A DNA stretch of 51,579 bases from the NCBI GenBank assembly GCA_017448795.1, contig JAFSKV010000019.1:1-51579 (forward strand), written 5' to 3'. Positions 1 to 7,332 of this stretch are shown here, piece after piece. Source of the DNA: Synergistaceae bacterium (GTDB lineage: Bacteria > Synergistota > Synergistia > Synergistales > Aminobacteriaceae). The translations under genes were made by a program, and so were the position numbers. Numbering within the stretch: position 1 is the stretch's first letter; every line of letters starts with the position of its first letter. The notes under the pieces are model-generated. The model was not told where the DNA came from, searched no databases, and saw nothing but the letters and a program-made list of their open reading frames with translations.

Positions 1-129
1 GGCGTTATGGTCGGCGGGACTGTCGTAATCTTCAGCGGAGACAGCGACAGAATCAGCCGGGCTATGCAGTACTACAGGGACAAGAATATTCGCGTGGAGG
101 TGCTGAACGATGCAAGAGCTGATGCCTAA
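1..129 (+). CDS. metN: Methionine ABC transporter ATP-binding protein, C-terminal end (partial)
   Basis: Frame 1 is open from the left edge to a TAA at 127-129 and gives 42 residues beginning GVMVGGTVVIFSGDSD. The pattern of a short beta strand followed by a helix with a closing RVEVL strand fits the NIL regulatory domain at the C-terminus of MetN, where free methionine binds and inhibits transport. The ATPase core is outside the window. The stop overlaps the start of metI by 20 bases, so the two are translationally coupled. Identification rests mainly on the metI and metQ neighbours; the fragment alone would be weak evidence. Confidence 0.8.
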   Translation, partial: GVMVGGTVVIFSGDSDRISRAMQYYRDKNIRVEVLNDARADA

Positions 130-778
130 CCTGATGAGGAGGCTCCCAGAGTTCTGGAAGGCCTGCGGTGATACATTGCTGATGGAGGCGTGGTCGGGGG
201 CAATAATATTCGTGCTTGGGCTGATATTCGGGATAATCTTAACTGTAACCAAACCCGGCGGAATCATGCAGAACCGTCCGCTGTATCAGGCACTCGACAA
301 AGTCATCAACCTTTTCCGCTCGATACCCTTCATCATCCTGCTGACTGCGTTAATGCCGTTGTCCCGCGCAATCATGGGGACGGCGATTTATGTCCGCGGC
401 GTGATTGTGCCGTTAGTGTTCGGGGCGACTCCGTTTTTTGCCCGGCAGGTTGAGAGCGCGTTAGCTCAGACGGACAAGGGGCTAGTTGAGGCGGCTTTGT
501 CGATGGGATCGAGTCCATTCGAGGTGATATTCAGGGTGTACTTGCGTGAGAGCCTTGCGCCGATAATCCGGGCAATCACAATCACAATCATAAGCCTTCT
601 GGGACTTACTGCGATGGCTGGGGCTGTGGGAGCCGGGGGGCTTGGGGATTTCGCGATAAGATACGGCCATGACAGGAACATGCAGGACATCACATGGGTA
701 GTTGTGGGCGTTCTCGTGGCGGGCGTGAGCGTGGTGCAGTGGCTGGGTGAGTATTTCGCCCGGAAGAACACACACTGA
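110..778 (+). CDS. metI: Methionine ABC transporter permease MetI
   Basis: A 222-residue inner-membrane permease of the MetI family, which pairs with MetN and MetQ to import L- and D-methionine. About five hydrophobic segments are visible, beginning near residues 27-46 and 68-85. The cytoplasmic coupling loop carries the EAA-type motif near residues 123-142 (VEAALSMGSSPFEVIFRVYL). The C-terminal half has the family-typical LGLTAMAGAVGAGGLGDFAI stretch. Length is normal for MetI (about 217-225). A GGAGG at 96-100 lies nine bases before the ATG, inside the end of metN. A separate promoter for metQ overlaps the metI stop codon. Confidence 0.93.
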   Translation: MQELMPNLMRRLPEFWKACGDTLLMEAWSGAIIFVLGLIFGIILTVTKPGGIMQNRPLYQALDKVINLFRSIPFIILLTALMPLSRAIMGTAIYVRGVIVPLVFGATPFFARQVESALAQTDKGLVEAALSMGSSPFEVIFRVYLRESLAPIIRAITITIISLLGLTAMAGAVGAGGLGDFAIRYGHDRNMQDITWVVVGVLVAGVSVVQWLGEYFARKNTH

Positions 779-803
779 CATAGTCGGCATTATGGGGTAA
801 AAT
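775..803 (+). promoter_or_regulatory. Promoter of metQ
   Basis: CTGACA (775-780), a 17-base spacer and TAAAAT (798-803) form a good sigma-70-type promoter. The -35 box covers the metI stop codon, so metQ can be transcribed at a higher level than metNI, as is usual for the binding protein of an ABC importer. The -10 core GGTAAAATATC recurs upstream of the cupin gene and the LarA-like gene. Confidence 0.65.
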
Positions 804-838
804 ATCCCGCAATATTTCACGAAAGGAAGTATGCAGTA

Positions 839-1666
839 ATGGCAAGAAAAGTTTTGTTGTCGCTGGTTCTGGTTATTGCGCTGGCGGCCGGTGCGTTTGC
901 TGACGTAACAGTGAGGCTCGGAGTTACCGGGAGCGTCTACGATGAGATGTGGCAGCCCGTGAAGGACATGCTCGCGAAGGAAGGAATCGACCTCGAAATC
1001 ATCCAGTTCACGGACTACGTTACGCCCAACCGCGCGCTTGCTGACGGTGATATTGACCTGAACGGATTCCAGCACAGGATATATTTTGCTGACGAGCTGG
1101 AGAGCAGGGGCTACAAGCTCACCAACATAGCCAACACGTTTGTTGTTCCCCTGAATCTGTACTCCATCAAGATAAAGACGCTGGACGAAATCAAGGACGG
1201 CGACGTTATCGCAATCCCCAATGACCCCACCAACGGAGGCCGGGCGATAAAGGTGCTGGCAACTTCCGGGCTGATTACGCTCCGTGAGGGAGCAGGCTTC
1301 AACCCAACAAAGGAAGACATAGCCAGCTACAGCAAGAAGATAACGATACAGGAGCTTGCGGCGAACACGATACCGTCAGCACTTCCTGACATAGCCGCCG
1401 GAGTCATCAACGACACTTACGCGCTGGATTACGGGCTGAAGGCAAGCGATGCTGTGTTTGCTGACCAGGCACGCGAGAAGGAGTACTGGAACTTGATTGC
1501 GGCTAGGACTGCTGACCTTGAGGACCCGGCGAAACTTGAGACCTACACGAAGGTCGTGAAGGCGTACCAAAGTGAGGCAATGAAGGCGCATTTGGCGGAG
1601 CTTTACGGCGGGTTCTTCCGTCCTGTGGGATGGGATGAGGATTTGCTTGCACCCTTCAGGAAGTAA
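839..1666 (+). CDS. metQ: Methionine-binding protein MetQ (NlpA family)
   Basis: A 275-residue substrate-binding protein of the NlpA/MetQ family that delivers methionine to MetNI. The signal peptide covers about residues 1-21, with a probable signal peptidase I site after AFA. There is no lipobox cysteine, unlike the MetQ lipoproteins of many bacteria, so it should be soluble in the periplasm. Family segments visible include VTPNRALADGDIDLNGFQHR, GDVIAIPNDPTNGGRA and the late GVINDTYALDYGL. An AAGGA lies about a dozen bases before the ATG. It has its own promoter (775-803) and a strong terminator follows. Confidence 0.93.
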   Translation: MARKVLLSLVLVIALAAGAFADVTVRLGVTGSVYDEMWQPVKDMLAKEGIDLEIIQFTDYVTPNRALADGDIDLNGFQHRIYFADELESRGYKLTNIANTFVVPLNLYSIKIKTLDEIKDGDVIAIPNDPTNGGRAIKVLATSGLITLREGAGFNPTKEDIASYSKKITIQELAANTIPSALPDIAAGVINDTYALDYGLKASDAVFADQAREKEYWNLIAARTADLEDPAKLETYTKVVKAYQSEAMKAHLAELYGGFFRPVGWDEDLLAPFRK

Positions 1667-1681
1667 CAGGGAAATTCACTG

Positions 1682-1717
1682 CCCCCTTGGCTTTGACGGC
1701 TGAGGGGGATTTTTTTT
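1682..1717 (+). terminator. Intrinsic terminator after metQ
   Basis: A 10-bp stem (CCCCCTTGGC with GGCTGAGGGGG, two G-U pairs) and a 7-base loop are followed by an eight-T run. It ends the metNIQ transcript. Confidence 0.85.
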
Positions 1718-1724
1718 GCCTGAA

Positions 1725-1733
1725 TGCTATAAT
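1725..1733 (+). promoter_or_regulatory. Extended -10 promoter of the deacetylase gene
   Basis: TGCTATAAT is a perfect -10 box with an upstream TG and lies 34 bases before the chosen start codon. No good -35 box is seen because that position falls in the preceding terminator. The same TGCTATAAT element precedes two Synergist-CTERM genes in this window. Confidence 0.55.
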
Positions 1734-1766
1734 CAGTGCATCAAATTACTTAGGGGAAATTCATAC

Positions 1767-2447
1767 ATGTTACGCAGATTGACGCTGTTATCTCTGGCCG
1801 TGTTCATATTCATAGAGTGGGGGTCTCTCACTGATGAGCGCGCTAAATTCGGCATCGCTAAGGGAAATCCCTTCATCCGTGAAGTTGTGCTTACGTTCGA
1901 CGACGGGCCGCGTGAAACTGGTATGCAGGAGCTTGACGCGGTAATGTCCAGCTTTGACGTTAAGGCTACGTTCTTTCTTGTGGGAAAATTCGCCGAGCGT
2001 TATCCTCATATCACGCTCATGTTACACCGTCAGGGCTACGAGCTGGCCAATCACACCTACACTCATCCGCGACTGTATCAGGATCACACAGCCCACATAG
2101 TCAGGCAGTGCGAAAGGTGCGATGAGGTACTAGAACGGCTCGGAATACGCAAGACACGATTCCTGCGTCCGCCGGGAGGACATTTCAACATGGAAATCTT
2201 CAACGCCATGCGCCGCATGAACCTCAAGCTGGGACTCTGGTCGCTCAACACAGCTGACTACACCGGCCGTCCTGCAGAGGAGATATACAACGTCATCGCC
2301 GGGAGCGTGAGGAACGGGGATATTATCCTCATGCATTCCGGGACACCGAACACTGTCGAGGCACTCCCCAGAATCATCCGGGAGCTACACAGGCGGGGGT
2401 TCACGATTGTGAGGCTTGAGGACATGTGGAACGGGGGCAGGACTTAG
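1767..2447 (+). CDS. Polysaccharide deacetylase (NodB domain), membrane-anchored
   Basis: A 226-residue carbohydrate esterase family 4 protein that probably removes acetyl groups from peptidoglycan or another envelope polysaccharide. An N-terminal hydrophobic stretch (about residues 3-20) is a signal peptide or anchor. The NodB motifs are intact: TFDDGP (catalytic base and metal Asp), NHTYTHP (metal His pair), RPPGG, the LWSLNTADY segment and the late ILMHSG. The start was chosen at 1767 because AGGGGAA precedes it and the promoter TGCTATAAT is just upstream. An earlier in-frame start at 1716 would lie in the metQ terminator. It ends two bases from the convergent helicase gene. Confidence 0.88.
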   Translation: MLRRLTLLSLAVFIFIEWGSLTDERAKFGIAKGNPFIREVVLTFDDGPRETGMQELDAVMSSFDVKATFFLVGKFAERYPHITLMLHRQGYELANHTYTHPRLYQDHTAHIVRQCERCDEVLERLGIRKTRFLRPPGGHFNMEIFNAMRRMNLKLGLWSLNTADYTGRPAEEIYNVIAGSVRNGDIILMHSGTPNTVEALPRIIRELHRRGFTIVRLEDMWNGGRT

Positions 2448-2449
2448 CC

Positions 2450-4120
2450 TCACTCGTCCCAGCCCCAGCGGCTTATAGTGAAGTACATCCTCCCTCCCTC
2501 CTGTACTTCCTCCTTGTACTCAATCCACGAAGGCGGCGTGAAGTTCTCCCGTATAAGCCCGCAAAGCTCATTAAGAACCTCCGCGCTGTCCAGCTTCGAC
2601 AGTTCAGGCAGCCTCACCCCCTGCAACAGACTCTTCATCTGCCTGTAAGCATTGACCCTCGCAGCACCCTCCTGCATCATGTACAGGAACAGCTGCTTGG
2701 GCCCCTGCCTCTTGTCCTCGCCGTAAAAGTCCACGCGGATTATCGGCATGTTGTCCTTCCTGCGGTAAATCACCTTCCAGTACCACGAGTCTACCTTCAT
2801 CCTCTGGAAGCCCGGCCTTGTGTCCTCGTCGCCGGGGATAACGGACTCACTCACGCCCTCCATGATGTCCTCGGTCACGCTCAAGTCCGAAATCTCGCTG
2901 AAGATATGCCCGCAGTGAACGCACTCCCTCGCCCGCTTCATGACGGTGTTCTTGCAGTTGGGGCAGATCTTGAACATGTCGCCGAGTTCTTGGGACTTCT
3001 TCCCGGTCTTTACGGTTCTTCTTGGGGGAATGATTTTCGTTACCGCCCCATGACGCGCAATGTTGCCCGCGAAATCCAGAACAAGGCAGTCCTGATGATG
3101 CCCCGGACTCTTAACCCTCATTCCCCGCCCGCTCATCTGCATGTAGAGTCCCGGTGAGAGCGTGGGGCGAGCCATAACGATAACGTCAATATCCGGGTAA
3201 TCGAAGCCGGTCGTGGCGACTCCTACGTTGGTTACGGCGCGTATCTTCCCGGCCTTGAAGTCGGCAAAAATCCTGTCGCGCTCAGCCGGGGTTGTCTTGC
3301 TGGTGATGGCCTCAGCGCGGACTCCCTGGGCGATGAACTCGTCCCTCATTTTTTCGGCGTGTGAAATGCTGACACAGAACACGAGCCATGCCCGGCGGTT
3401 GCCTGCACGTCTGATTGTCTCGGCAACAACCTTGCTGTTCACGTCCGAGCTGTTCACGCGCTCCTCGAGTTCCTGCTTCTCGTAGTCGCCCTGAACCTTC
3501 TTGATGCCCTCGACGTTCATCTTGAGGTCGGTGAAGGTTGACGTTAGGCGCGCAAGAAATCCCCGCTTCACCAGCTCCTCGATTGTTACGGACTCGATCA
3601 GCGCCTGGAATATAGCGTCGTCGCCCTCGGTCAGCAAACCCTGGCCGAGTCTGTAGGGCGTGGCGGTCAGCCCTATCATGCGCAGTTTGGGGTTAATCTC
3701 GCTGAGTGAGGACAATAAACGCCGGTACATTCCCGCGTCCTCGTTCTGTATCATGTGGGCTTCGTCTACTATCACGACATCTATTCGCCCTAACTCATCA
3801 GATTTCCGCCATATAGACTGGATGCCTGCCACCGTGATTGAGTCGGTCTGCTTTGTGCCCAGCCCTGCGCTGTAGATTGCGAGGGGGGCTTGTGGCCATG
3901 CGAGTTTGATTTTCTCCGCGTCCTGAACGAGTAGCTCCTTGACGTGAGAGAGCACGAGGAGTTTCGCGTCGGGCTTCTTTCGCAGTATGTCCTCGCAGAA
4001 TCCGGCTATGATGTGGGCTTTCCCTGAGCCTGTGGGTGCGACTATGCAGGGGTTGCCTTCGTGTTCGCGGAGCCACTTGTAGGTCTCGCGGATTGCCTTA
4101 AGCTGGTAGTCTCTGAGCAA
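2450..4120 (-). CDS. DEAH-box superfamily 2 helicase with zinc ribbon
   Basis: A 556-residue DNA/RNA helicase-like ATPase of the SSL2/type III restriction helicase group. Visible motifs, in order, are the Q-like region (RDYQLKAI), a Walker A variant APTGSGKA (residues 28-35), DEAH (VIVDEAH), motif III LTATP and motif VI QMSGRGMR. A zinc ribbon follows (CPNC and CVHCG about 15 residues apart) with a 160-residue C-terminal part of unknown role. The Walker A Ser/Thr after Lys is Ala, which is unusual because that hydroxyl helps hold magnesium. Translation starts at TTG with AGGAGGG seven bases upstream. Similar helicases occur in phages and mobile elements; no other phage genes are seen here. 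Confidence 0.8.
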   Translation of the reverse strand: MLRDYQLKAIRETYKWLREHEGNPCIVAPTGSGKAHIIAGFCEDILRKKPDAKLLVLSHVKELLVQDAEKIKLAWPQAPLAIYSAGLGTKQTDSITVAGIQSIWRKSDELGRIDVVIVDEAHMIQNEDAGMYRRLLSSLSEINPKLRMIGLTATPYRLGQGLLTEGDDAIFQALIESVTIEELVKRGFLARLTSTFTDLKMNVEGIKKVQGDYEKQELEERVNSSDVNSKVVAETIRRAGNRRAWLVFCVSISHAEKMRDEFIAQGVRAEAITSKTTPAERDRIFADFKAGKIRAVTNVGVATTGFDYPDIDVIVMARPTLSPGLYMQMSGRGMRVKSPGHHQDCLVLDFAGNIARHGAVTKIIPPRRTVKTGKKSQELGDMFKICPNCKNTVMKRARECVHCGHIFSEISDLSVTEDIMEGVSESVIPGDEDTRPGFQRMKVDSWYWKVIYRRKDNMPIIRVDFYGEDKRQGPKQLFLYMMQEGAARVNAYRQMKSLLQGVRLPELSKLDSAEVLNELCGLIRENFTPPSWIEYKEEVQEGGRMYFTISRWGWDE

Positions 4121-4146
4121 ATTTTTCCCTCCTAGATGAAGTTAGT

Positions 4147-4156
4147 GTAATATTAC
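4147..4156. promoter_or_regulatory. Palindromic operator candidate of the toxin-antitoxin pair
   Basis: GTAATATTAC is a perfect 10-base palindrome in the 53-base gap between the divergent helicase and antitoxin genes. It overlaps a possible -10 box (TAATAT). Ribbon-helix-helix antitoxins commonly autorepress by binding such palindromes, so this is the likely operator. That is inference from family behaviour. Confidence 0.45.
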
Positions 4157-4173
4157 TACAGAGGTGGTTGACT

Positions 4174-4449
4174 ATGGCTGTGAAAGCGTTAAGTTTCAGG
4201 GCTGATGAGAGTGAAATAGCCGAAATCAAGAAGGCGGCATCAATGTTCAAGATGTCTGTGGCTGGATTGTTGCGCGAGGCTGTGAGGGAGTTCATAGAGA
4301 ACAGAAGGAAGGAGGAGTTTTTCAGGAGGCTTGAGAATGTGGAGGAAGCATCGCCGGAAGAGTCAGCTGAGATTCTCGCGATGATTGACAGCATGACCGA
4401 TGATGACTGGGAGACGGCCTCAGTGAAGCACGTCATATTAGGCGCGTAA
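4174..4449 (+). CDS. Ribbon-helix-helix antitoxin (RelB-like)
   Basis: A 91-residue protein whose N-terminus (KALSFRADESEIAEIKKAA, then FKMSVAGLLREAVREFIENR) fits a ribbon-helix-helix DNA-binding fold: one strand and two helices that dimerise on palindromic DNA. The acidic C-terminal half (about residues 50-91) would wrap the toxin. ATG 4174 is preferred over TTG 4168 because GAGGTGG (4161-4167) sits at the right distance. Two bases separate it from the toxin gene. Its probable operator is the palindrome at 4147-4156. The family call is from motif and pairing, not from a search. Confidence 0.8.
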   Translation: MAVKALSFRADESEIAEIKKAASMFKMSVAGLLREAVREFIENRRKEEFFRRLENVEEASPEESAEILAMIDSMTDDDWETASVKHVILGA

Positions 4450-4451
4450 AC

Positions 4452-4745
4452 ATGGCATTGCGTGAATATGACATCGACTACAAGAAGCCTGCCGAAAAAT
4501 TTTTCAGGAAACATGAAGATGTCAGGCAAAAATACGAGGCAGACTTAGCCGTTTTCCTCACGGATGAATCCTCAGCAAGGGTTGATGTGAAGAATATCAA
4601 GGGCAAGAGGTGTGAATATTACCGGATGCGTATAGGAAGCTGGCGTGTGATATTCATGATTGCTGACGGAAAAATCACTGTCGTCAACACGATTCTTGCT
4701 GGCTCACGCGGAGACATCTACAAGAAGATTGGCGGCCTGAATTAG
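4452..4745 (+). CDS. RelE/ParE-type toxin
   Basis: A 97-residue basic protein of the RelE/ParE superfamily. The segment GKRCEYYRMRIGSWRVIFMI followed by ADGKITVVNTIL is the typical central beta sheet with conserved Arg residues, and the N-terminal half is two helices (DYKKPAEKFFRKHEDVRQKY). RelE members cleave mRNA in the ribosome and ParE members poison gyrase; the sequence does not let me choose between them. It is co-transcribed with the ribbon-helix-helix antitoxin and followed by a terminator. Confidence 0.82.
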   Translation: MALREYDIDYKKPAEKFFRKHEDVRQKYEADLAVFLTDESSARVDVKNIKGKRCEYYRMRIGSWRVIFMIADGKITVVNTILAGSRGDIYKKIGGLN

Positions 4746-4769
4746 GAGATTGATACGGCGCAAAAAATT

Positions 4770-4799
4770 ACCCCCTCCGTTGTGGAAGGGGTTTTTGTT
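4770..4799. terminator. Bidirectional terminator
   Basis: A stem of CCCCTCC with GGAAGGGG (one bulged A, GTTGT loop) has a T-run on the right and an A-run (4761-4766) on the left. It can end the toxin transcript on + and the Synergist-CTERM gene on -. Confidence 0.75.
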
Positions 4800-4805
4800 T
4801 GTGTG

Positions 4806-5846
4806 TTAGTGTCTGGATTTCGTGAGGGTGGTTGCCACGAGGGTGAGTGCGAGGACTGCCGGGAATGAGGAACAGCCTCCTCCGCCTGATGATGTTCCGG
4901 GTGTAGGCTCTGGGTCTGGTTTCGGAGTCGGGTCTGTGGTCGTCTTGGACATCACGATATGGGTGCTGAAAGTCCGCGCTGTGTCAGCCGCAAGATCTGC
5001 CGCCGCAATTATCGTGCCGGGCAGTGTGGTTACCGTTCCGCCTGACTCCGTGAAGATTTGCGCCGTCGTCAGGGATTTTGTGATTGCTGAGGGGCTGAAC
5101 GATGACTCCCCGAAAACGCTCCTGTCAGCAAGATACACCCTAAGCTCCGTGTCAGTCCCAACCAGATCCGCCGGAACAGTCAGGGGGAACGCGTAATATC
5201 CTGACTGGCTGACGTTGAGGCTTCCCTGCGTGGATATGACATCGAGGCTGAGGGCGGCCAGTGCGTTTGTGATGCGCGAGGTTGGGGCTTGGGGTGCGGC
5301 CATGTCGGACGATGATATGTAGCTCACGTTGTCGGGGGTTATGCCGAGTGCCTGAGCGATGGTGCTGAGGGCTTCGGGCTTGGGAGTCGGGACGGGGGTA
5401 TCTTGGCTGATTGGGCCGGGTGCTGGAATGTCCTTGCTGGTGTTGCCGCCGATGTCATCGCTGATGGGTGCGGGGTCGTCGTTGCTCGTGTTTCTGGCAG
5501 GAAGGACAGTCATACGACATTGAGTAGACCCCACATCGTATGTGCCATCGTCGTACTGTACAGTAGCTCTAACGGTGAAAAGGAAATCTCCTGCAACTGT
5601 CGGCTTCCCCCTGATTTTGCACCTATCGTCTGGTGTTTCCTCAAGGTAACAGTTCGGTGGCAGCTCTCCTTCTGTAACCCTAAATGTAACCTCAGCAGAG
5701 TTAAACAGCAGAACGCTTATTTCTGCATTTGCTTCTTCGCCCACGTAATTTTCATAAGTCTTGAAACGCACCAGCACTGCCCACGACACCGCCGCCATGA
5801 CCCCAACCAGCACCACAGCCAGCACCATTACCGCATACTTCTTCAT
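4806..5846 (-). CDS. Secreted Ig-like protein with Synergist-CTERM anchor
   Basis: A 346-residue surface protein. An N-terminal signal segment (about residues 3-24) precedes a putative Ig-type domain of the He_PIG kind (GELPPNCYLEE, then IRGKPTVAGDFLFTV). A Pro/Asp-rich linker, a second domain and a Pro-rich stretch follow, then the tail SSGGGGCSSFP, a hydrophobic stretch and a short basic end. That tail matches the Synergist-CTERM sorting signal known only from Synergistetes. The second domain (GITPDNVSYISSSD, then SGYYAFPLTVPADLVGT) is clearly related to one in the protein at 48481-49575. The start at 5846 is chosen for the upstream GGAGGAG. Function is unknown; an exposed adhesive or structural role is inferred. 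Confidence 0.8.
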   Translation of the reverse strand: MKKYAVMVLAVVLVGVMAAVSWAVLVRFKTYENYVGEEANAEISVLLFNSAEVTFRVTEGELPPNCYLEETPDDRCKIRGKPTVAGDFLFTVRATVQYDDGTYDVGSTQCRMTVLPARNTSNDDPAPISDDIGGNTSKDIPAPGPISQDTPVPTPKPEALSTIAQALGITPDNVSYISSSDMAAPQAPTSRITNALAALSLDVISTQGSLNVSQSGYYAFPLTVPADLVGTDTELRVYLADRSVFGESSFSPSAITKSLTTAQIFTESGGTVTTLPGTIIAAADLAADTARTFSTHIVMSKTTTDPTPKPDPEPTPGTSSGGGGCSSFPAVLALTLVATTLTKSRH

Positions 5847-5991
5847 GCTAACTCCTCCAGTCATGAAATGTTTTGCCGCAAAATCCACAATACACATGAC
5901 CGCGTCCCCTTGGGTTATGGTATAATAGCAACATAAAGTAAGGGAGACGGGATTCTTTCTCGCCATGTGTTATGATTTTACGAGCAAAGTA

Positions 5992-6000
5992 ATTATAGCA
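5992..6000 (-). promoter_or_regulatory. Extended -10 promoter for the Synergist-CTERM gene
   Basis: The minus strand reads TGCTATAAT, the same extended -10 element found at 1725-1733 and 29724-29732. It would give a leader of roughly 140 bases before the start at 5846. No convincing -35 box is seen. Confidence 0.45.
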
Positions 6001-6042
6001 CACCTTGCTTTTTTCATGGCCAGAATCAGAAATCACCCGCGC

Positions 6043-6074
6043 AAAAAACAACCTCCCCGCTCATCACAGGGAGG
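6043..6074 (-). terminator. Terminator of the dpp-pepT operon
   Basis: On the minus strand CCTCCC and GGGAGG pair around an 11-base loop and are followed by TTGTTTTTT. It lies 22 bases after the pepT stop. Confidence 0.85.
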
Positions 6075-6095
6075 CAGCATATTTCCCTCACATCA

Positions 6096-7331
6096 CTAAC
6101 CCTTCGCCGCAAGCTCCAGAATCTTTATGACCGTCTCACTCGCCTTCTCCATCACCTGAACCGACACAAACTCATACCGCCCGTGATAGTTGTGGCCGCC
6201 GATAAAGATATTCGGGGTAATCAGCCCCCGCCACGATAAAGCCGCCCCGTCCGTTCCCCCGCGCATGGCCTTGAAGTACGGCTCAATCCCGATTCCCTTC
6301 ATCGCCCTCACAGCAAGGTCAACAATCTCCATGTGGCCGTCCAGCTTCTCGCGCATGTTGTAGTACTGGTCGTGCATCTCAAGCTCGAAACGTTCAGCCC
6401 CGTACTTCCTCCGCATCCAGTCAACACAGTCCGCAAAAAACTTCTTCCGCGCCTCGAACTTCGCCTTGTCATGGTCGCGGATGATGAAGTGAAGCTCGGC
6501 GTTCTCCGTGTCTCCGCTGAACGTCAAGCAGTGATAGTAGCCCTCGTACTTTTCCGTCGTAGCAGGGGTCTCGTGGGCAGGTAACATTCCGAGAAACTCA
6601 TTGCCCATCATTACCGCGCTCAACATGAGGCCTTTTGCTGACCCGGGATGCACCGAGCGGCCATGAATCTTTACGGTTGCGCTGGCGGCGTTGAAGTTCT
6701 CATAGCTTATCTCGCCCAAGTCGCCCCCGTCCAGAGTGTACGCGAAATCCGCCCCGAACGCCTCAATGTCCAGATGACCCGCAAGCTCGCTGATTTCCTC
6801 GTCGGGAGTGAAGGCAACGCAGATTTTCCCGTGCTCAAATTCCGGGTGGGCAATGATCCAGTCAACCGCGCCCATAACTTCAGCCATCCCCGCCTTGTCG
6901 TCAGCACCGAGAAGAGTCGTCCCGTCCGTAACAACAAGGTCATGGCCGATGTAATTCTTCATGAACGGGAAATCTTCAGGCGACATTATGACGTTGAGGG
7001 CCTCATTGAGGACGATGTTTCCGCCGTCATAGTTCTTCACGACTCTGGCTTTGACGTTTTTCCCGGAGGCTTCGGCGGCTGTGTCCATGTGGGTGATGAA
7101 GCCGATTGCGGGGATCTTGCGGTCAGTGTTGGCGGGCAATGACCCCGTAACGTAGCAGTACTCGCTGACTTTGACGTTCTCGAATCCGCGCTCGTTAAGC
7201 TCACGTTCCATCTCACGCGCAAGCTCCCATTGTGTGTCGGTGCTTGGGACTTTTCCGGCTAATCCGGCGGCCTCGTCTGACTGCGTGTCATACTTCACGT
7301 ACTTCAAGAAATGCTCAAGTGTTGTGTACAT
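6096..7331 (-). CDS. pepT: Peptidase T (tripeptide aminopeptidase)
   Basis: A 411-residue M20-family metallopeptidase of normal PepT length. It releases the N-terminal residue from tripeptides in the cytoplasm. Two-zinc-site and catalytic motifs are present: FITHMDTA, LLGADDKAG, TPDEEI (general-base Glu), YTLDGGDLGE and a late GHNYHGRYE. It is the last gene of the peptide uptake operon, starting one base after the dppF stop, so imported peptides are met by a dedicated peptidase. This fits an organism that ferments peptides and amino acids. Confidence 0.95.
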   Translation of the reverse strand: MYTTLEHFLKYVKYDTQSDEAAGLAGKVPSTDTQWELAREMERELNERGFENVKVSEYCYVTGSLPANTDRKIPAIGFITHMDTAAEASGKNVKARVVKNYDGGNIVLNEALNVIMSPEDFPFMKNYIGHDLVVTDGTTLLGADDKAGMAEVMGAVDWIIAHPEFEHGKICVAFTPDEEISELAGHLDIEAFGADFAYTLDGGDLGEISYENFNAASATVKIHGRSVHPGSAKGLMLSAVMMGNEFLGMLPAHETPATTEKYEGYYHCLTFSGDTENAELHFIIRDHDKAKFEARKKFFADCVDWMRRKYGAERFELEMHDQYYNMREKLDGHMEIVDLAVRAMKGIGIEPYFKAMRGGTDGAALSWRGLITPNIFIGGHNYHGRYEFVSVQVMEKASETVIKILELAAKG

Positions 7332-7332
7332 T

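Noticed and set aside
1716-1766. N-terminal extension of the polysaccharide deacetylase
   Set aside because: It would start in the terminator T-run of metQ and lacks a ribosome site; 1767 is preceded by AGGGGAA.
2426-3157. Long + strand frame of 243 codons opposite the helicase
   Set aside because: It is an antisense shadow of the helicase gene with no recognisable motif.
2450-4745. Prophage or integrative element around the helicase and toxin-antitoxin genes
   Set aside because: No integrase, attachment repeats or structural genes are seen.
5848-6051. Minus-strand frame of 67 codons upstream of the Synergist-CTERM gene
   Set aside because: It begins in the pepT terminator, has no ribosome site and crosses the promoter region.
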